The position numbers and the translations under genes are program-made. From CAYQLT01 sp964418425 (GTDB lineage: Bacteria > Bacillota > Limnochordia > Limnochordales > Geochordaceae): 45,993 bases of DNA. The DNA is taken from contig CAYQLT010000019.1 in assembly GCA_964418425.1 (NCBI GenBank), forward strand, positions 1 to 45,993. The letters run 5' to 3'. This document shows positions 40,527-45,993 of the stretch, piece after piece (position 1 is the stretch's first letter; the number at the start of each line of letters is the position of its first letter). The notes below the pieces were generated by a model that saw only the letters and a list, made by a program, of their open reading frames with translations, searched no databases and was not told where the DNA came from.

Positions 40527-41707
40527 CGCGCCCACACTTCCTCGGCCTGCGCCACGCCCCGCCCGATCTGCACCCGGGCGCCCAGGCGGCGCAAGCCCAT
40601 CTCCACCGCCGCCACCGCCGCCACCATGTCGATGGGCGTGGCGTAGCCCATGTGCCCGACCCGAACGATCTGGCCCGCCAGAGGCCCCTGCCCTCCCGAA
40701 AGCACCACGCCCAGCTCGCGAGAGACCACCCGCCTCAGCTCGTCGCCCGAAACCCCCTCGGGCGGCCGGACCGCGGTCACCGTGGGCGAGGCCCAGCGAT
40801 CGGCCACAAACAGCTCCATGCCCAGCGCCTGCAGCCCCGCCCGCACCATGTCCCGCATCAGGCGGTGGCGGGCGAAGCGCGCCGGCGCCCCCTCCCTCTC
40901 CAAAAGGGCTAGCGACTCGTCCAGGGCAAACATCACCGACAACGCCGGGGTCCACGGGGTCTGGCCCTTCTCCTGCAGCTCCCGGTGGGCCCTCAGGTCC
41001 AGGTAGTACCGGGGCGAGCGCGCCCGGGCCGCCCGCTCCCACGCCGCCGGCGATGCGGCCACCATCGCCATCCCTGGCGGGGCCATGAGGCACTTCTGGG
41101 AAGCGGTGACCACCACGTCCACACCCCACGCGTCCATGGGAAGCGGGGCACCGCCCAGGCCGCTCACCGAATCCACCACCAAGAGCGCCGGCGAGCCCGC
41201 CTCTGACCGGCATCGGCTGATGGCCTCGATGTCGTTGAGCACGCCGGTGGACGATTCGTTGTGGGTGGCGAAGATGAGCTGGATGTCGGGACGCTCTCGC
41301 AGCCGCCGCGCCACCTCTTCGGGATCGGCCCCGCTGTGCCAGGGGTACTCGTAGACCTCCACCTCGGCCCCAAAGGCCCGCGCGATCTCCACCCAGCGTC
41401 GCCCGAAAAACCCGCCAACCAGCACCAGCACCCGGTCGCCCGGGGAGATGAGGTTGGCCGCCGCCGCCTCCATGCCCGCGGTACCCGAGCCCGTGAGGAG
41501 CACCAGGTCGGACCGGGTCTCGAAAAGCCCCTTCAGGCGCTCCACGAGCCTGGCCAAAAGCTCCTTGAACTCCGGCCCCCGGTGGTTGATCATGGGCCGG
41601 GACATGGCCCGCAAAACCGACGGTGGAACCGGGGTCGGGCCCGGTATGCGAAGCTCCTGCTTCTCGTCAAAGGTTCCCGCAGCCGCAAGCCTGGTCTCGA
41701 CGGCCAC
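40514..41707 (-). CDS. Class V aminotransferase, serine-pyruvate / alanine-glyoxylate type
   Basis: PLP aminotransferase of 397 residues. Visible motifs are RIPGPTPVPPSVLRAMSRPM and TGSGTAGMEAAAANLI (PLP phosphate), ATHNESSTGVLNDI, the Asp in VVDSVSGLGG and the PLP Lys in VVVTASQKCLMAPPG. Relatives use serine with pyruvate or glyoxylate. Directly upstream of serA and overlapping it by 13 nt, it probably supplies the transamination step around phosphohydroxypyruvate/serine, standing in for or complementing SerC; this is inference from position. The GTG at 41707 is chosen, about 17 residues before the conserved RIPGPTP; upstream sequence is purine-rich. Confidence 0.9.
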   Translation of the reverse strand: MAVETRLAAAGTFDEKQELRIPGPTPVPPSVLRAMSRPMINHRGPEFKELLARLVERLKGLFETRSDLVLLTGSGTAGMEAAAANLISPGDRVLVLVGGFFGRRWVEIARAFGAEVEVYEYPWHSGADPEEVARRLRERPDIQLIFATHNESSTGVLNDIEAISRCRSEAGSPALLVVDSVSGLGGAPLPMDAWGVDVVVTASQKCLMAPPGMAMVAASPAAWERAARARSPRYYLDLRAHRELQEKGQTPWTPALSVMFALDESLALLEREGAPARFARHRLMRDMVRAGLQALGMELFVADRWASPTVTAVRPPEGVSGDELRRVVSRELGVVLSGGQGPLAGQIVRVGHMGYATPIDMVAAVAAVEMGLRRLGARVQIGRGVAQAEEVWARWAS

Positions 41708-41762
41708 TGGCCGGTCTTCCCTTCTCCTGGATGTGCGGTTCTGGCCGACATGGGCCGGCCCT

Positions 41763-42827
41763 TTACCCTCGCGGCGCCCCACCCAGCTCGCGGCGGGATT
41801 CGCCAAGAATCTGCGCGGTCACCTCCCGGGCCTCGTCGGGCACCTGGATCCACGGCATCATCTCCCGCAGCCTGCGCCCCACCTCTTCGATGGGATGGCG
41901 CGCCTGGGCCGCCCGCAGAGCGTTCATCACCGGCCGCCCGGCCCGGTTCTCCAGGATCCACTCCCGGGCGAAGCGCCCCGACTGGATGTCCTGAAGGATC
42001 TGGCGCATGGAGGCCCGGACATGGGCGTCGATCACCCGCGGCCCCACCGTCAGGTCCCCGTACTCGGCCGTATCGGAGATGGAATGGCGCATCCAGGTGA
42101 TGCCGCCCTCGAACATCAGGTCCACGATCAGCTTCAGCTCGTGCAGACATTCAAAGTAGGCGATCTCCGGCTGGTAGCCGGCCTCCACCAAAGTCTCGAA
42201 GGCCGCGCGGACCAGCTCCGTCACGCCGCCGCACAGCACCACCTGTTCCCCGAAGAGATCGGTCTCCGTCTCCTCCCGGAAGGTGGTCTCGATGACCCCG
42301 GCTCGGGTCGCCCCGATGGCCCGCGCGTACGCCAGGGCCAGGCTGCGGGCGTTGCCCGTGGCATCCTGGTGCACCGCCAGCAAGGCCGGTACGCCTTTCC
42401 CCTCCACGTACATGCGCCGCACCAGGTGTCCGGGGCCTTTGGGCGCCACCATGAATACGTCCACGTTCTCAGGTGGCCGTACCTGGCCGAAGTGGATGTT
42501 GAACCCGTGCGCGAACGCCAGCGCCTTGCCGGCGGACAGGTGCGGCCGCATCTCCTCGAACACCTGGGGCATCACATGGTCGGGAACCAGCATCTGGATG
42601 ATATCTCCCCGGCGCGCCGCCTCCGCCGGATCCACCACCTCGAACCCGTCGGCCACCGCCCTCCGGTAATTGCGGCTGCCGGGACGGTTGGCCACCACCA
42701 CCCGCACGCCGCTGTCTCGCAGGTTGAGCGCGTGGGCGTGGCCCTGGCTTCCATAGCCCACCACCGCCACCGTACGCCCCGAAAGCACCCCGACATCCGC
42801 GTCGTGATCGTAGAAGACCCTCGCCAT
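41763..42827 (-). CDS. ilvC: Ketol-acid reductoisomerase
   Basis: Second common step of valine/isoleucine synthesis: isomerises and reduces acetolactate with NAD(P)H. The short class I enzyme (354 residues) has the Rossmann motif VAVVGYGSQGHAHALNLRDSG, AFAHGFNIHFGQ, the metal-binding ETTFREETETDLFGEQ and YFECLHELKLIVDLM. The coenzyme loop reads ANRPGSRNYRRA; two Arg and a Ser near the ribose phosphate site favour NADPH. The ATG at 42827 is four bases after the ilvN stop. Confidence 0.97.
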   Translation of the reverse strand: MARVFYDHDADVGVLSGRTVAVVGYGSQGHAHALNLRDSGVRVVVANRPGSRNYRRAVADGFEVVDPAEAARRGDIIQMLVPDHVMPQVFEEMRPHLSAGKALAFAHGFNIHFGQVRPPENVDVFMVAPKGPGHLVRRMYVEGKGVPALLAVHQDATGNARSLALAYARAIGATRAGVIETTFREETETDLFGEQVVLCGGVTELVRAAFETLVEAGYQPEIAYFECLHELKLIVDLMFEGGITWMRHSISDTAEYGDLTVGPRVIDAHVRASMRQILQDIQSGRFAREWILENRAGRPVMNALRAAQARHPIEEVGRRLREMMPWIQVPDEAREVTAQILGESRRELGGAPRG

Positions 42828-42831
42828 GCCC

Positions 42832-43350
42832 TTACACCCTGGCCCCTTCCCGCTCCATCCGCCCGGCCTTGACCCGGGAGTTAGCCGCCACCGCGACCAC
42901 ACCCGTGCGCGCCAGCTCCTTGATGCCGAAGCCCCGCAGAAGCCGCAGCGCGGACTCCACCCGGGCCGGCTCGCCGGTCAGCTCGAAGGTGACCGACTGG
43001 TTTCCCACGTCCACCACCCGGGCCTGGAAGATCTCCCCGAGCTGCAGAAGCTCCACCCGGCGCGCCCCTTCGGCGTAAACCTGCACCAAAACCAGCTCCC
43101 GCTCCACCGGCTCGTCGTCGGTGATGTCGCTGACCTTGATGACGTCGATGAGCTTGTGCAGCTGCTTGGTCACCTGCTCGACGCCCGCGTCATCCTCGTC
43201 CAGCACCAGGGTCATGCGGGAGAGCCCGGGCTCCTCGCACGGCCCCACGGCCACGCTCTGCAAGTTGAACCCCCGGCGGGAGAACATGGCGGCGACCCGG
43301 GCCAGGACGCCGGGCTGGTCTCGAACCACGGCCGCGATGATGCGCCTCAT
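42832..43350 (-). CDS. ilvN: Acetolactate synthase regulatory subunit
   Basis: ACT-domain regulator of IlvB that confers valine feedback. The first 80 residues contain the ACT motif VVRDQPGVLARVAAMFSRRG, FNLQSVAVG, and TKQLHKLIDVIKVSDI; the C-terminal half is the second domain typical of the IlvN/IlvH 160-175-residue form. The ATG at 43350 overlaps the ilvB stop (ATGA), ensuring matched amounts. Confidence 0.96.
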   Translation of the reverse strand: MRRIIAAVVRDQPGVLARVAAMFSRRGFNLQSVAVGPCEEPGLSRMTLVLDEDDAGVEQVTKQLHKLIDVIKVSDITDDEPVERELVLVQVYAEGARRVELLQLGEIFQARVVDVGNQSVTFELTGEPARVESALRLLRGFGIKELARTGVVAVAANSRVKAGRMEREGARV

Positions 43351-45164
43351 GCGTCAAGCCGCCCCCTCACGCCCACCATCTCGTCGATGGAACCTCCCGG
43401 CGGGACCATGGGCAAGACCATCGCCTCCGGATCCACCCACACGTCCAGCAAGAACGGCCCCGGGGCTGCCAGCGCCTCCTCCAGCGCGGGCCGCACCTCC
43501 TCCGGCCGGGTGACGCGCCTGCCCGGCACCCCGAACCCATCGGCGATGCGCACCAGGTCGGTCCGCTCGGGCAACAGGCTCTCGGCAAAGCGACGCTCGT
43601 AGAAGATGGTCTGCCACTGCCGCACCATACCCAGAGCCCGGTTGTTGATGACGATGATGGGAAGCGCCAGGTCCAGCTCCACCGCGGTGGCCAGCTCCTG
43701 CAGCGTCATCAGGAAGCCCCCGTCACCGAGAAACGCCACCACCGGGTGCTCGGGGCGACCCACCTTCGCCCCGATGGCGGCGGGAAGCCCGAACCCCATG
43801 GCTCCCAGCCCGCCGGAGGTGACGTTGCAGCGCGGGGCCTCGAAGCGGTAGAACTGGGCGATCCACATCTGGTGCTGGCCCACGTCCGTCGCCACGATGG
43901 CCCGTCCGCCCGTCAGGCGATCCAGCTCCACCGCCACGTCCTGGGGGGTGACCAGGGGGTCGCAGCTGGGATAGGCCAGCGGGTACTCCCGGCGCCACGC
44001 CTCGATCTGCGCGAGCCACTCGGTGCGGTCCGCCGGCTCCACCTGCTCCAGCAGGGCGGCCAGCACCCGCGCGGCATCGCCCACGATGGGGACGTCCACC
44101 GCCACGTTCTTCCCGATCTCGGCGGGATCCACGTCGATGTGGATCTTGCGGGACCGGACGGCGAAGGTGCGGACGTTGCCCGTCACCCGGTCGTCGAAGC
44201 GGGCGCCCACGGCGATGAGAACGTCGCAGTGGCTCACCGCATAGTTCGCGTAGGCCGCGCCGTGCATCCCCAGCATGCCCAGGCTGAGGGGGTGACGGCC
44301 GGGAAAAGCGCCCAGGCCCATGAGGGTCATGACCACCGGGATGCTGGCTCGCTCCGCCAGCCTGCGGACCAGCTCTGACGCGCCGGATGTGATGGCCCCC
44401 CCGCCGACGTACAGAAGTGGTCGCCGGGCTTCGTTGATCAAGCGGGCCGCCTCCGCCACCTGGCGGGGGTGACCGTCCAGGTTCGGGCGGTACCCCGGCA
44501 GGTCCATGGCCGGAGGTTCGGCCTGCCAGGTGATCCGGGCGTTGCTCACGTCCTTGGGGACATCGATGAGGACAGGGCCGGGCCGGCCGGTGGAGGCGAT
44601 GTGGAACGCCTCCCGCACCACCCTCGGAAGATCTTCGGGGCGGCGCACCAGAAAGTTGTGTTTGGTGATCGGCATGGTGATCCCCAGCACGTCCGACTCC
44701 TGGAAAGCATCCCGGCCGATGGCCGCTCTCGGCACCTGACCGGTGATGGCCACCACGGAGATCGAGTCCATGTAGGCGTTGGCGAGCCCCGTGACCAGGT
44801 TGGTGGCTCCGGGGCCCGAGGTAGCCATGCAAACCCCCACCCGGCCGGTCACCCGCGCGTAACCCTCGGCCATGTGCGCGGCTCCCTGTTCGTGGCGAAC
44901 CAGCACGTGGCGGGGGGCGCCGATGCGATACAGCGCATCGTATACAGGCATGATGGCGCCCCCGGGGTAGCCGAAGATGACCTCAACCCCTTCCCGGATG
45001 AGGGCGTAAACCAGCGCCTCGGCCCCCAGAACCTGCGTGCCCGAAGATGGCGTCGCAAGTGGCGTCTTCAACAACGCTGCGTGCGGGTCACCGTTTCGCT
45101 CCGGGTGGGACGTTTGCTGACCCACCTGCGCCGCAAACGAGCCGGCCTGCACTTGAGCTGCCAT
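43347..45164 (-). CDS. ilvB: Acetolactate synthase large (catalytic) subunit
   Basis: ThDP/FAD enzyme for the first step of valine, leucine and isoleucine synthesis. The 605-residue protein has the ThDP Glu in RHEQGAAHMAEGYARV, the FAD-domain segment VGARFDDRVTGN, and the ThDP-binding GDGGFLMTLQELATAVE followed by INNRALGMVRQWQ. These motifs mark acetohydroxyacid synthase rather than the catabolic AlsS. The ATG at 45164 has GGGGGGAGAG upstream. About 40 residues precede the conserved region. It is the first gene after the T-box leader. Confidence 0.97.
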   Translation of the reverse strand: MAAQVQAGSFAAQVGQQTSHPERNGDPHAALLKTPLATPSSGTQVLGAEALVYALIREGVEVIFGYPGGAIMPVYDALYRIGAPRHVLVRHEQGAAHMAEGYARVTGRVGVCMATSGPGATNLVTGLANAYMDSISVVAITGQVPRAAIGRDAFQESDVLGITMPITKHNFLVRRPEDLPRVVREAFHIASTGRPGPVLIDVPKDVSNARITWQAEPPAMDLPGYRPNLDGHPRQVAEAARLINEARRPLLYVGGGAITSGASELVRRLAERASIPVVMTLMGLGAFPGRHPLSLGMLGMHGAAYANYAVSHCDVLIAVGARFDDRVTGNVRTFAVRSRKIHIDVDPAEIGKNVAVDVPIVGDAARVLAALLEQVEPADRTEWLAQIEAWRREYPLAYPSCDPLVTPQDVAVELDRLTGGRAIVATDVGQHQMWIAQFYRFEAPRCNVTSGGLGAMGFGLPAAIGAKVGRPEHPVVAFLGDGGFLMTLQELATAVELDLALPIIVINNRALGMVRQWQTIFYERRFAESLLPERTDLVRIADGFGVPGRRVTRPEEVRPALEEALAAPGPFLLDVWVDPEAMVLPMVPPGGSIDEMVGVRGRLDA

Positions 45165-45195
45165 GGTGGACTCTCCCCCCGCACCCGTGTCCGGC

Positions 45196-45244
45196 TATAA
45201 AAAATGCCCCTGCCGCCTGCGTCCAGAACCGCAGCGGCAGGGGC
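45196..45244 (-). terminator. Conditional terminator of the T-box leader
   Basis: On the minus strand a perfect 11-bp stem (GCCCCTGCCGC at 45244-45234 with GCGGCAGGGGC at 45216-45206), extended by inner pairs, is followed directly by ATTTTTTATA (45205-45196). The 5' arm lies just after the T-box sequence, so formation of the antiterminator competes with it. It stops transcription 32 nt before ilvB unless uncharged tRNA binds. Confidence 0.9.
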
Positions 45245-45566
45245 GACGAGCTTTCGCCGCGGTACCACCCTGCTTGGGCCGCCCCGAACGCCAGACAGTC
45301 AGCGCCGGAGCCTCTACCCATCTCCACGCTTCGCCGGCCACCCAACGGGCCGGTAAAGCCTGCGCGCTAACGGGCGCCGCCCGGCAACACCCGACGGGCT
45401 GCCGGAACCCTGAGCGACCGGGCCGACCTACCTGCGCCCCCGAGGGCGCCATGGGCCGACCGGCTCCGGAGCGAGTTCAGGGCGGCTGTGCGGCACCGGC
45501 TTGCAGCTTTCACCGGCTCTCTGGAGCCGCCTGGCCGTCCTTACTGCTCTCCCTCATCGCCTTTGG
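45196..45566 (-). promoter_or_regulatory. T-box leader with Leu (CTC) specifier controlling the ilv-ser-leu operon
   Basis: Senses uncharged tRNA and allows read-through when leucyl-tRNA is uncharged. Stem I starts GATGAGGGAGAGCAG (45558-45544), has the distal AGAGAG element in CCAGAGAGCC (45524-45515) and GGTGAAAGC, and a specifier loop CTGAACTCGC in which CTC (45475-45473) is a Leu codon. The T-box AGGGTGGTACCGCGG (45271-45257) carries TGGT, which pairs with the ACCA end expected of a tRNA with discriminator A, as tRNA-Leu has. The terminator follows. Upstream to 45708 the remaining gap holds the promoter and the 3' flank of the flavodoxin-like gene. Confidence 0.95.
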
Positions 45567-45587
45567 CGGATGGACTTGTTGGCAACC

Positions 45588-45617
45588 ACTATACGCATGG
45601 GAAGGGAAGGCCGTCAA
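45588..45617 (-). promoter_or_regulatory. Strong sigma-A-type promoter of the ilv-ser-leu operon
   Basis: On the minus strand TTGACG (45617-45612), an 18-nt spacer and TATAGT (45593-45588). Transcription would begin near 45580, shortly before Stem I of the T-box leader. It is the closest match to consensus on the minus strand in this region. Confidence 0.75.
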
Positions 45618-45708
45618 GACCGGGCGGCCGGAAATTTACGAATCCGTTACATGCGGGACCGCCCGCCACCGCCCGGGCGCCCGGGAGGCCGGCTGCGCCG
45701 CAAAGCCA

Positions 45709-45993
45709 CTACGTGCGAGCGCGGGCCAGGCTCTTGAGCCGCTGCCCGAAGTCCCGGGCCTCCTGCTCCGAGCCCAGGTCGGCGAAATCCTCCACCCACG
45801 CCCCGTGACGCTCCAGAGCGGCCATGAGGGCCCTGATGGCCCGCCCGCTGCCCATTCCCGAGCGCCGCACGAAGACGGCCGTCCGCTTGCCTTCAAGCCG
45901 CGTGCACCGGGCCAGCGCCTCCACCACATCCGGCGCGGGCCTCCCCCGGAAAAACCCCATGCTGGGGCTGCCCACGCAGACGAGGTCGTAGGG
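45709..45993 (-). CDS. Flavodoxin-like protein, C-terminal part (cut by window edge)
   Basis: The frame enters from the right edge without a start and ends at 45709, giving 94 residues. It reads PYDLVCVGSPSMGFFRGRPA, then a helix, VEALARCTRLEGKRTAVFVRR, and ends with ARDFGQRLKSLARART. The order YDLVCVGSP, then KRTAVFV, is that of flavodoxin-fold proteins, where the first part contacts FMN and the second is the next strand. The N-terminal phosphate-binding loop lies outside the window, so FMN binding cannot be checked. No convincing terminator follows before the ilv promoter. Confidence 0.6.
   Translation of the reverse strand, partial: PYDLVCVGSPSMGFFRGRPAPDVVEALARCTRLEGKRTAVFVRRSGMGSGRAIRALMAALERHGAWVEDFADLGSEQEARDFGQRLKSLARART

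Noticed and set aside
45672..45685. CCCGGGCGCCCGGG palindrome as terminator of the flavodoxin-like gene
   Set aside because: No T-run follows on the minus strand, and such palindromes are expected at this GC content.
1..45993. tRNA, rRNA, CRISPR, insertion sequence, prophage or restriction/defence genes
   Set aside because: Nothing with the corresponding structure, repeats or protein motifs was found; almost all of the window is explained by metabolic, transport and regulatory genes.

Overview
The window is very GC-rich and densely coded. It carries the genetics of a spore-forming member of the Firmicutes/Bacillota: an alpha/beta-type small acid-soluble spore protein, a Leu-type T-box leader, a glmS ribozyme, a GlnR-type MerR repressor upstream of a class I glutamine synthetase, and PhoP-PhoR-PhoU. 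GC content, frequent GTG/TTG starts and 1-4 nt stop/start overlaps suit a high-GC lineage such as Limnochordia, Symbiobacterium or Thermaerobacter. That placement is inference; no rRNA gene is present to test it.

Left part (1-17268). On the minus strand, in transcription order, are glmM, the glmS ribozyme, glmS, acpS and nnr (amino-sugar supply, ACP activation, NAD(P)HX repair), then alr, glnR-glnA, moaC, hpt, guaA and the signal-peptide end of a PHP-domain protein cut by the window edge. birA and bioY (biotin) run the other way and converge on nnr. birA has a clear promoter overlapped by an inverted repeat that resembles a BirA operator. A GH13 cyclomaltodextrinase-like enzyme lies upstream of glmM, divergent from an M42 aminopeptidase.

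Middle part (17300-25918, plus strand). A promoter drives a nucleotidyltransferase fused to a degenerate phosphohexomutase domain, a GT4 glycogen-synthase-like glycosyltransferase and a GH57 amylase-like enzyme; the last two overlap. A second promoter of the same extended -10 type drives a NarL-class sensor kinase, its response regulator and a small polytopic membrane protein of unknown function. Together these look like an alpha-glucan synthesis and remodelling locus with a signalling module beside it.

Right part (25903-45993, minus strand). This holds a LivKHMGF-type ABC importer, a spore-protein gene with its own terminator, phoP-phoR-phoU, and one long amino-acid operon in the order ilvB-ilvN-ilvC-aminotransferase-serA-leuA-leuC-leuD-leuB. 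That operon starts from a near-consensus promoter and a T-box leader with a CTC (Leu) specifier, so branched-chain synthesis and a serine-pathway pair appear to share a leucyl-tRNA sensor. A flavodoxin-like gene is cut by the right edge.

I saw no tRNA, rRNA, CRISPR array, insertion sequence or prophage gene. The least described parts are the pseudo-mutase fusion, the GT4/GH57/two-component cluster and the polytopic membrane protein.
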